Source: Mixophyes australis
Lineage: Eukaryota; Chordata; Amphibia; Anura; Limnodynastidae
Direction of reading: 5' to 3'
Length of the DNA stretch: 64,000 nucleotides
NCBI GenBank assembly: GCA_036250195.1
Contig: JAVHZZ010000008.1
Span: forward strand, 12,967,434-13,031,433
The notes beneath the pieces were generated by a model that was given only the letters and a program-made list of their open reading frames with translations, made no database searches and was not told the DNA's origin. How positions within the stretch are numbered: position 1 is the stretch's first letter; the number at the start of each line of letters is the position of its first letter. The position numbers and the translations under genes were made by a program. Below are positions 55,346-64,000 of the stretch, one piece after another.

Positions 55346-55829
55346 ATGCTGATGATCATGATAACGATGATCACATTTCTGAAATAAACTCCTCTATGTC
55401 TGATGCATTATTGTGGAAGAATAAGTATATATTAAAGTTTCTTATAACCTATCTAAATGTAAACTGGAGATTCCAGCTGACGTACTGAATAGAGTTTGAA
55501 AAGACAGTAATCAGGATAAATGTTATCTGTGTACATTGCTACCATTGTATTACTGCTCTGTGCAAAACACTTAAGTTTAAATACTTTAGTGTGCACAGAA
55601 ACTTTAAGTTTAAATACTGTTTGACAAGCTTAACACAGCAGAAAGATGAATAAAAATTTTAGAGACTGTCTAGGAGTTGATATATGTAATATAAAAGAAA
55701 ATAAGAAGAACATTTATAAAATAATTCAGAGGGACAATTCAATGATGAGCAGGTTATGAACATTATTTTCTTGCAGGAGTTTTGGAATAAAATCACCATT
55801 GTGACATGTCAACTGAGCATGGTTGTAAT
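55346..55829. other. no recognisable gene
   Basis: AT-rich. GTTGTAAT at 55822-55829 is the left target-site duplication of the next element. Confidence 0.6.
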
Positions 55830-56382
55830 TAGAGATGTTCACTGACCCCCCCTGAACTGGTTTTGGTTTTGGATCTGGATCAGCTTCATATTTTGATTTT
55901 GGTTTTGGATTTTTTAGAAAAAAAATCCTAAAATATGCTAAAATCACATAATTTTGCTCTTTTTTTTGTTCCTACATTATTATTAACCTCATTAGCACTA
56001 ATTTCAATTCATTTGCAGTCAATTTTGACCACCTCACAGATCACAATATTATTTTCATACACTTTCGGACAAATACTGCAGCGACCGGGCTGGATGGTAA
56101 GCGACAGAGCAATGACACAAACACACGGCAGTTCCTAGCACATCTAGGACACATTGGCACACAGCAGTAGCAGAAAAGAAAAATGGGGGTCCGCCCTCCC
56201 TCCCACCCACCATTATGTTAGATTTTAAAAAGAAATACAAAACTCGCAAGATCCGACGACGTAACAATGACGTTTTGCCTCGTTTTCAATTCCGAGGGTG
56301 CGAGAAAGTAACCGGCTCGGTACTCGGATCTGCTAAGTTCGGGTCTGTTCGGTTCTCGGGGAACCGAGCCTGAGCATCTATA
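55830..56382 (-). mobile_element. non-autonomous hAT element (553 bp) with perfect 8-bp TSD
   Basis: Starts TAGAGATGTTCACTGACC and ends GAGCCTGAGCATCTATA; GTTGTAAT flanks it on both sides (55822-55829 and 56383-56390). Its left part matches 7394-7800, and its right part is the inverted left module of the 19.2-kb element (GGTACTCGG, GGTTCTCGGGGAACCGAGCC). Confidence 0.92.
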
Positions 56383-56578
56383 GTTGTAATGTATCTGTTT
56401 TACATTTTTAATGTTCCTCTAATTAAATATTAACCTGTCAAGTCCAGAAAATACAGAAAGTTGCATTTAATACACAAGTATTGAAAACCTGGAACAGTCA
56501 CAGGGGCAGCGATGTTCTAGCTACAAATAATGTAATGTTGGGATATTTCCAGGAAATAAAGTACAGTTAACACCTAGT

Positions 56579-56750
56579 GCTAGATTTACTAAGCTGCGGG
56601 TTTGAAAAAGTGGGGATGTTGCCTATAGCAACCAATCAGATTCTAGCTATCATTTTGAAGAAGGTACTAAATAAATGAAAGCTAGAATCTGATTGGTTGC
56701 TATAGGCAACATCCCCACTTTTTCAAACCCGCAGCTTAGTAAATCTAGCC
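56579..56750. mobile_element. palindromic MITE, CAATCAGATTCTAG family, copy 6 (youngest)
   Basis: Arms start GCTAGATTTACTAAGCTGCG and are perfectly complementary for about 70 bases, around a short loop. The best-preserved member in the window. Confidence 0.92.
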
Positions 56751-58789
56751 CCTAGATGGAACATGCGTTGTGGCCTTCAGTATTACCTAGAAACACCATG
56801 ACATGATGAAAATAGCACTGATTTGATCTACTGCTGGTATGTTTATTGCCAGGAATCTTGATTCTTAAGAAACATTGTGCAGAGTATATACTAATTGCAT
56901 TATAGAAACAACTGTACTGTTATAGTAATGATATATGTGCTCGATTCTTTATCAGCCGTTCTGTAAACCCTTACATGTTATACTGAAAGGACATCTTAAA
57001 TCTACCTTTAAATTATCCCTGACAGGGGCATGCAAATAAACAAACAACATTTGCTAACAAATGATTAATTCGGTTTCTTGTTTCTTGTTAATCCTCAGAA
57101 ATTGGTAAAACAGTCACCAGAGCAGAAATGTAACAAGTCACACAATTCGCCTAGTTACAAGACACCCATTACAGCTGTTTACTTCAGCAATTAAGCTGAA
57201 GGTATGAACTTTATTTCATTAAGATGTGGGCTGGGCAACACAATCTTCCCACATCAGTTTGATAGAATCTTCACCTGACTATTACTTGTTATTAGGACCC
57301 TGATTATACCACTATTCCCACATCTGGACATTGTCCTAATCATATGCTGTCTTGTCCTCACTTAATCTTAGGATTGGACATCACTGCCTCTCGCAAAATC
57401 GACACACGGCTCCCCTGAAATACTCAGTAGATCCCCCACGAAGGCAGGTGTTAGCTTGTCAGTAGGCTCGGTAATGTATATTATGGACATCAAATATGGA
57501 CGCAACGCAATTGTATACACAGAGCAAAGGTTAAAAATGATGAAAGCATATGTGAGACCATTCCCTATTGTTGGTACGTTTGATAAAGTGTTTTTACAAA
57601 GTGTTAATATGAGAATCTGTGGATTAAAATCTAGGAAACAAGGGTTAAAACAAATAGAATTCTTGGATCTGTGGCAGCGTGAGGGTGAAGAGTGGAGAGT
57701 TAGGCTAAGTACTGAGAAATGTGAATCTTTAGTTGCATGCGTAAATTTAATTTGTTTACTTTTTTATTTTATTTTATTTCAAGTTGGTGGTGTGACAGAA
57801 GCAGGTCTGTATCGATATTCATATCAGTGGAATGTCACATAATTAAAATGTCTACAATTATTTTGCTTTTGTGCTTTTCTTTTCCTTAAGCAAGCCCGGA
57901 AAATGTTTTTTGAAGTAAAATAAATTGGTTGGCTAAAATAATTATGTTCATTTGTTAATAACAGAACCTTTTGTTTGTCATTCCTATGTAAAATGGATTA
58001 TTATCAAATATTCTAAATGAAAAATCCAAATACAGTGTGTGCCCTGGGAAGAAAAGACGTAGAGGAGCCATGAACTGACAATTTTTTTCTGCATTTTCAT
58101 TTTCACCTTCTCTCTCTTTTTTACAGGTCAACAACAGAAATCTTGTTTGTTTCTTTTTGTTTTCTCCTCCCAAATAGATATGAAAAGGAGAAAAAGGGGC
58201 TTATTGATAAGTTGGGCATGGTAGGAAGATGGCAGCTGTCAGAGATTTTTGGATGAATGACAAGTCCCCTTCTTACCTTGATATATTATTATATCACAAC
58301 TAAGAAAGAAAGCTATCCACTTAGATTCTTTGTCAGGCATAATATAGGGTAATTAGGAGTTGTTCAAATATGCGTTTCACTATCCAGAGGTTCTCCTGGT
58401 GTCAGATGCAAAATAGGGCACAAGTTTTTGTTTACTTAAATCTCTGCATAGTGGAATGGGATAGAAGACTTCTGGGGGTACATGTATTAACCTGCGATTC
58501 TAGCAAATCACCGATATTCGGCGACTTTGGCAGACAAATTTAAAATGGCAATGTGTTTAAAGGCAAAACATGAATCGCAGGTTAATAGTAATAGGAAAGA
58601 ATATTAGGAATATTAAAGTAATTCTATTATCGTTTTCAAATAAGCATTGCATAGGCGATTGTATTGTGTTTCCAACGCACAAAGTGATTTATTTTAGCAG
58701 ATGTAAATAGTTAATAATTCAATACATTATTATATTAAGATACAGTACAGTACAGCCAATACCAAAAGATACATACATACCACTGCGCT
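56751..58789. other. no recognisable gene
   Basis: A 128-residue frame at 57456-57842 (plus) has no ATG at its first codon, no motif I know, and a hydrophobic stretch that is merely T-rich DNA. Nothing else was seen. Confidence 0.4.
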
Positions 58790-59470
58790 AACAACGGGCA
58801 CCAGTGGACAGTAATTCACCCTTGAATACTGTGATCAGAGTGGACTGAGGCCAGTGGGGGTGCAGCTATGATTATATATACTGTCAGTGTTACAGAGTGA
58901 ACAATAGAGATGACGTGGCTTGCTTCTATAGGTCCAGACATCAGATGGGCCCAGGGTAAACAGGTCATAGGCTGGTTCAAGCTAAGGAATCCAAAGGTGG
59001 GGGTCATCTCTCCAGGGGATGAGCTCTGTTCTTCCCGCCTGACTCTCCAGTTACAATTAGTCTATTAGCATTTAATGGTCAGTATCATATTAAAGGTTTA
59101 TTCCCTAACATCAATAACTAGAGTATGCAATGTGCGATCTCTTCGCTGAATGCACCGGACAGCTGCTGGTGAGAAGGGGTTTAATATGATATTAGACATG
59201 ACACCTTTCTTATAACCTGAACCTTTAAATAACACTAAAGTGTACATATAATCTTACTATATAAACTAATAATAAACTAAATACTATCTGCTCATAAATG
59301 ACTGTGTAACGGAACCAATATGAATATGAATTACATAAATAACTAAATGTTGTAATGCGAGTGTGTAAGTGCGTATTTTACCGTGCGATCGCGATATGCC
59401 ACGTGTAGCGTGGCATACTGAGTGCAATCGACCAATAAAACAATATCAACCAATATACTTTCGTTCATCC
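58790..59470 (-). repeat. probable solo LTR, copy 2
   Basis: Inverted relative of 48790-49560 with the shared block ATGCAATGTGCGATCTCTTC and an AGTATATATAATC TATA-like element on the minus strand. Borders are approximate. Confidence 0.55.
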
Positions 59471-59504
59471 AATTATACGACTTCGACAGGAATTAATAGG
59501 ATTT

Positions 59505-59805
59505 AATAGGAATTCCCTACCACGCTCAATCAGACTTTCCCACAGCCTTGAAATCTTTAGATGCTCTCTGTAAACCCATCTCTATTTTAGAGGTGACCTT
59601 ATCCCCGATAACATTATTCACACTAATGCACCCTCACAACTGTCCCAATCTCCCCTCTGAGCCACACTTTCAGCTGTGCCCTCTCCCACTTAGAATGTAA
59701 GCTCTCCAATGAGCAGGGTCCTTCATACCCTTTGTTTTTATCCCTGTTTTATGTATCTACTATTTTCTCTACTGTACGGCGTTCCGGAGAATCTTACATA
59801 TCTAC

Positions 59806-59850
<45 letters not shown>
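59505..59850 (+). mobile_element. L2-like LINE, short 3' end with AAT tail
   Basis: Reads 'FPTTLNQTFPQPSNL-MLSVNPSLF-R' (a decayed L2 C-terminus), then AGAATGTAAGCTCTCCAATG, TACGGCGTTCCGGAGAATC and about 14 AAT units. Confidence 0.75.
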
Positions 59851-59851
<1 letters not shown>

Positions 59852-60237
59852 TACACTTAGCCCTTGGTCCCTTCTTCTATTGTCAAACATTACCTTGAAT
59901 AAAAAATGTAAGTAAAAATTATCTGTATTGTCATAATTGATTAAAAAATTGCATGACAATACAGATATATGCATCTTTGAATTATCATTGTTAACAAAAA
60001 GCACATAGATACATTCTGCATAATACATATCTGAAATAGAAAATAATGAATTGGTATCTGATTACATTCTTTCCACTTGGATAATGACATGCAGATTTGT
60101 GATAATGTATGGATATAACACAATAGATTGGTATGGTCTAATGGAATATGTATATGTATATATATGTAAAGAAAAGGATTAATGATGTAGGCATGATAAA
60201 GGAAAATGTTGTGATGTATAAAACATCTTAAGACCTA
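59851..60237. other. no recognisable feature
   Basis: AT-rich sequence between the LINE tail and the next SINE. Confidence 0.5.
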
Positions 60238-60536
60238 GGGCAGCACGGTGGCTTAGTGGTTAGCACTTCTGCCTCACAGCGCTGGGGACATGAGTTCAAT
60301 TCCCGACCATGGCCTTATCTGTGTGGAGTTTGTATGTTCTCCCCGTGTTTGCGTGGGTTTCCTCCAGGTGCTCTGGTTTCCTCCCAGACTCTAAAAACAT
60401 ACTAGTAGGTTAAGTGGCTGCTGTCAAAATTGACCCTAGTCTGTCTCTCTGTCTGTGTGTGTGTGTGTTAGGGAATTTAGACTGTACAGAGCTGCGGAAT
60501 CAGTGGCACTATATAAATAAATGGTGATGATAGTGA
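60238..60536 (+). mobile_element. V-SINE with tail deletion
   Basis: Full head and V-domain (GGGCAGCACGGTGGCTTAGT, CGTGGGTTTCCTCCAGGTGC), but the tail jumps from TTTAGACTGTA to CAGAGCTGCGGAATCAGTGG, losing about 45 bases between two TGTA repeats. Confidence 0.9.
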
Positions 60537-60677
60537 TGTTTACAAGTAGGGTATTATACTTTAGACTGTGGAGAGACAGATTTTTGATGTATTGAAGAAT
60601 ATCATCATTATAGATTACATCTGGATTTATACTGGTCATTATATAATATAGTACTTGAGAGATATATATTGTTACTA

Positions 60678-61165
60678 TGCCAAGCTAACGTTGACTCTGC
60701 ATTACTGAATGGGGAGTTACTACAGGAGATGTATATGGGTTCACCTAAACATTACAAAGATGGTGCATTTCAAGTGGGAAAAGTCTGCGTCCTACAGAAA
60801 TCCCTACACAGCCTAAAGTAAAGTGGCCGTTGTTGTTATATTAAACTGGATGCTGTGCTGCTAGACATGGACTTTATTAGGTCAAAGACTGATCACTCTT
60901 TGTATCACAAAACTATAGAGGAACAGTTGTTCTTCATAGTGGAAGATGTAGATGATCTGTTGCTAGCAGACCAAGAGAGACACATCACCAGTGTAAAACA
61001 TCTGTTGAAACAAGAGTTCATATTGAAAGATCTAGGCCCTGCAAACCAGTTGTTAGGCATGAGGATTGAAAATATACTTACCAAGTATGGTATGTTTGAT
61101 GCTAAACCAGTAAGCACATCCGTTGATAAAAGCCCACATGCAGTGAGTCGTATGAGTCAATCTGC
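60678..61165 (+). pseudogene. Ty1/Copia reverse transcriptase remnant
   Basis: Reverse transcriptases of this family copy the retrotransposon RNA inside virus-like particles. Visible blocks: 'VDSALLNGELLQEMYMGSPK' (matching the D-AFLNG-L-E-VYM block) at 60690-60755; 'VCVLQKSLHSLK' at 60784-60820; a frame change; 'KLDAVLLDMDFIRSKTDHSL' at 60843-60902; 'LFFIVEDVDDLLLAD' near 60930-60970, where the catalytic YVDD reads DVDD; and 'EFILKDLGPANQLLGMRI' near 61015-61065. It then jumps to 'KYGMFDAKPVSTSVD', so the segment between is deleted. No gag, protease, integrase or RNase H is visible. Copia elements are uncommon in vertebrates but known in fish and amphibians. Confidence 0.85.
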
Positions 61166-61588
61166 AATAAACCCTGGGATATGACACTGGACTGGAATAA
61201 AAACAATTTCAAGAACTAATGACTTGTATTGTGTACTAACCCTATGTTTTCTGATTACAGGAAAAACTTTACTGCAAAATGTGTTTGATAAAGTAAAAAT
61301 GTTTTTTCTTTGTAGCAGCAGACATCATTAGGTGAGCGAGTCCTTATTTACATTTTCCTCGGTGGACTAGTGGAGAAAGAAGTGGGGCAGGACGCCTCGC
61401 GTTCAGAAATGCGCTACTGGGCGTGCGTGAACATCGTAAACTGGAAGTTCGGCTTTAAGCCGTTACTTCCCTTAGTGCCCTGAAAGAGAGCAGGCGCACT
61501 AGTTAGTAGCTCCGTACCGTATACCTAAAAGCCCTCACTGACATTAATAGTAAGTGACCGGAGGCTCCCTACAGATAATAGAGAGCCT
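61166..61588. other. no gene; possibly Copia 3' flank
   Basis: No recognisable coding sequence. It could include LTR sequence of the Copia element, but no second LTR or borders are visible. Confidence 0.35.
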
Positions 61589-61596
61589 GTACCACC

Positions 61597-61989
61597 CAGG
61601 GCCGGATTAAGGGAATGGAGGCCCCTGGGCTAAGGGGCCCTCCATTCCCCGCGAGGCCCCCAATGTGAGCCGTCCGCCGCCCCCCACCCCCCGCGAGGAC
61701 CCCCCCAAGCACTTACCTGTCAGTGCAGTCCTCCGTCCCGGCGCGCTGTAAGCTCCTTACTGAGGAGATCTCGCGAGAGTTCATGAACTCTCGCGAGATA
61801 TCCTCAGTAAGCAGACTACAGCGCGCCGGGACGGAGGACTGCACTGACAGTACTCAGCAGCATCGATCGGGCCGGGGGCGCCCCCGCCCCCGACCGATCA
61901 ATAATGCTGCTGAGGACGTTGAAGGGCCCCCTGGATGCCCGAGGCCCCTGGGCTATAGCCCAGTTAGACCTCGGGTTAATCCGGCCCTG
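61597..61989. mobile_element. hAT MITE (393 bp) with perfect 8-bp TSD and a 134-base palindrome
   Basis: Starts CAGGGCCGGATTAAGG and ends GTTAATCCGGCCCTG; GTACCACC lies on each side (61589-61596 and 61990-61997). The palindrome 61717-61850 has arms beginning CTGTCAGTGCAGTCCTCCGT. Near its centre are two TCTCGCGAGA motifs (61769-61778 and 61789-61798). Confidence 0.93.
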
Positions 61990-61997
61990 GTACCACC

Positions 61998-62677
61998 ACA
62001 AGTATAGAGTGCAGGACATATAACAACCTACATATATGTATAAGTGAATACAGTAATCTGCATATACAAGACTGCATAAGCCTGTTTCTACTACAAAGTA
62101 TTACAACTGTGAGTGCCTTCATAAAATGGTTTATTACCAAGTTTAATAAGCCAGCAACCTCGCTAAGTTAAGAGCGTTTGTGGCTTAACATCCACCCAAC
62201 ACCGCCGGCACCTTTTACCAACACCAAAAGGTATAACCAGTAGGAGTCCTGCTGACCCATACTGGCTCTCACTAACTGGTGCTAACTCTTGTCACGCTAT
62301 CTGTTGTATGGGCATTGGGATAGAGGGGACTCTAATGACCCTCTCACCGGGCAGAGAGTTTAAACTCGAATGGAATGCAGCTGACATTTTCCGTAACTGA
62401 AATGACAATGAACAAAGTTTTTCCTAGTTACCAAAGTAAGAACCCTAAAAGCCCACCTTAAAGATGTTTCCCATGTCACCCATCAGGGGTGTCCCTCACG
62501 CACATTCATGCAATGCGGGCTGCAACTTAATAATGTTTTTGTAGATTCCCTTGTGGCTAAATCCCATTTTGAAACCGATTCAATTAAACCGTATGCGTCA
62601 CCTACACACAGAATACTCAACAATTTTGTCAGCTGAATCGATGTTCGTAGAAAGCTGTCTATAGTTCTGAAACAGGG
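61998..62677. other. no recognisable gene
   Basis: Continuation of the sequence that the MITE interrupted. No coding feature was recognised. Confidence 0.45.
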
Positions 62678-62975
62678 ATTTCTAGTTTGAGTAGATTTCT
62701 GGAGTTTTCACTAATATTTATGAAAAATCAGAAGTAAAAGATATCTTACAAAGGTTGAACTTGGCCGACAGTTATCGTTTTCGCACAACATTCGGAATAC
62801 ATGTGTTACTATGTAAATATGAGTCATGTGTTTTGCAATCAGTACAAATGACTAAGTTGCATGTCGCAAATAAATTACATGAATTTTGTTTCAACCTTCA
62901 TCAAGAGCATTTATTTTGGGTGCGAGCTCTGCTCTACATCCGTTGGGAGATAACAGTTTTTTTTTTTTAAAGATA
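62678..62975 (+). repeat. direct repeat, first copy (spacing about 1.05 kb)
   Basis: From CTAGTTTGAGTAG through ATACATGTGTTACTATGTAA and TACATCCGTTGGGAGATAAC. Matches 63730-64000 nearly base for base over most of its length. Confidence 0.9.
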
Positions 62976-63099
62976 AGTCGTTACAAGTTTGAGCCGCTAA
63001 GATGATCAAAAAGCATAATCCCATAGTATTACCATTAGTGTTTCCAAGTTCTAATGATAACTTCACACCAGCACTTTATGGAATCCAAAACCCGTGATG

Positions 63100-63731
63100 A
63101 GACCTATGGTAAAATACATATAAAATCCCAATCTTGTTTGCTAAAATCACATAATTTGGCTTTTTTGTACCTACATTATTATTAACCTCAATAACATTAA
63201 TTTCCAGTCATTTCCAGTAAATTTTTGTCCAGTGACAAGAACACTGCTACCCCTCCTGTTTCTGTATGAGCAATGGCATTGAGCAATGTCACTGGAGACT
63301 GGAGAGTGACAAGAACACTGCTACCCCTCCTGTTTCTGTATGAGCAATGGCACTGAGCAATCTCACTGGAGACTGGAGAGTGACAAGAACACTGCTACCC
63401 CTGTTTCTGTGTGAGCAATGTCACTGGAGAGTGACAAGAACACTGTTACCACTGTTTCTCTGTGAGCAATGGCACTGAGCAATGTCACTGGAGACTGGAG
63501 AGTGACAAGAACACTCCTACCCCTGTTTCTGTGTGAGCAATGGCGCTGGATCTCCTGGGGAGGGAGGTACTTATGGAATCCAAAACCCGCGAGATCCGAT
63601 AATGCAACAATGACATTTTGCCTCGATTCAGTCCCGAGGACTCACGAAAGTACCGAGCCGGGTCGAGCCTACTCGGATCCCCTAAGTTCGGGTGGGTTCG
63701 GTTTTCAGAAAACTGAGCCCGAGCATCTCTA
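63100..63731 (-). mobile_element. non-autonomous hAT element fragment with internal tandem repeats
   Basis: Contains the GCTAAAATCACATAATTTGG and CATTATTATTAACCTCAATA blocks found at 7530-7600 and 55935-55995. It ends in GGTTTTCAGAAAACTGAGCC and CGAGCATCTCTA, the inverted left module of the 19.2-kb hAT. The left terminus is absent. Five tandem units begin GTGACAAGAACACT at 63232, 63306, 63380, 63431 and 63502 (unit 74 bp with deletions). Confidence 0.8.
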
Positions 63732-64000
63732 GTTTAATTTAGCTTCAAATTTGGAATTTTCATTAATGTTAAGAAAACTCAGAACTAAATGATATCTTAT
63801 AAAGGTTGAACTTGGCCAACAGTTAGCTTTTTCCCACATCAATCTGAATACATGTGTTACTATGTAAATATGAGTCATGTGTTTTGCAATCAGTACAAAT
63901 TACTAAGTTGCATGTCGCAAATAAATTACATGAACCTTCATCAAGAGCATTTATTTTGGGTGTGAGCTCTGCTCTACATCCGTTGGGAGATAACAGTTTC
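63730..64000 (+). repeat. direct repeat, second copy, running off the window end
   Basis: Same sequence as 62678-62975 with scattered substitutions and a 12-base deletion (after ATTACATGAA). The window ends inside it, so the true extent is unknown. Confidence 0.9.

Noticed and set aside
57456..57842. 128-residue plus-strand open frame
   Set aside because: No ATG at its first codon and no family signature; the apparent membrane segment is a T-rich stretch.
60238..60320. Possible tRNA gene in the GGGCAGCACGGTGGCTTAGT head
   Set aside because: It has A- and B-box-like parts but is the head of a V-SINE present six times; it lacks a proper anticodon arm and acceptor stem.

Overview
The window looks like intergenic nuclear DNA from a vertebrate, most likely an anuran amphibian. 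The reasons are: L2-like LINE 3' ends with AAT-type tails, V-domain SINEs, many hAT elements and palindromic MITEs, two Helitron-like copies, a Gypsy-like LTR and a Copia reverse transcriptase remnant, all in AT-rich DNA with no operons or ribosome binding sites. I recognised no host protein-coding exon and no ordinary RNA gene. Species assignment is inference.

Layout. 1-0.86 kb: 3' end of an L2-like LINE (minus). 1.9-3.1 kb: MITE-like fragments. 4.0-4.4 kb: Helitron-like copy. 5.6-5.9 kb: palindromic MITE with an NRF1-type motif. 7.4-9.6 kb: decayed hAT transposon. 15.5-17.0 kb: two LTR-like segments ending in an (AT)n palindrome. 19.2-24.5 kb: the centrepiece, a complete 5.3-kb hAT element with perfect 8-bp target-site duplications, two internal tandem arrays of about 100 bp period, and a BED-finger transposase split over three frames. 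24.5-31.6 kb: SINEs, a LINE fragment and a small hAT MITE. 31.7-33.9 kb: third decayed hAT transposase, itself interrupted by a nested element. 34.1-34.9 kb: minus-strand pseudogene of a multicopy transposon-like ORF. 36-43 kb: several inverted-repeat MITEs. 44.6-45.5 kb: L2-like LINE. 45.9-46.3 kb: five 71-bp tandem units, each with an ISRE consensus. 48.4-50.2 kb: 60-bp perfect inverted repeats enclosing a probable solo LTR. 53.1-53.9 kb: Helitron-like copy with an expanded 33-bp minisatellite. 54.2-55.3 kb: L2-like LINE with a nested hAT MITE. 55.8-56.4 kb: hAT MITE. 58.8-59.5 kb: second copy of the probable LTR, inverted. 60.2-62.0 kb: SINE, Copia remnant and a hAT MITE with two TCTCGCGAGA motifs. 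62.7-64.0 kb: start of a duplication with about 1.05-kb spacing, containing another hAT MITE fragment.

The elements interact in visible ways. The SINE tail resembles the 3' ends of the L2-like LINEs, suggesting shared retrotransposition machinery. The terminal modules of the complete hAT element recur in short copies that lack a transposase. Exact target-site duplications date the relative order of several nested insertions. No concerted cellular pathway is encoded; the genes present are transposon genes, all apparently broken.
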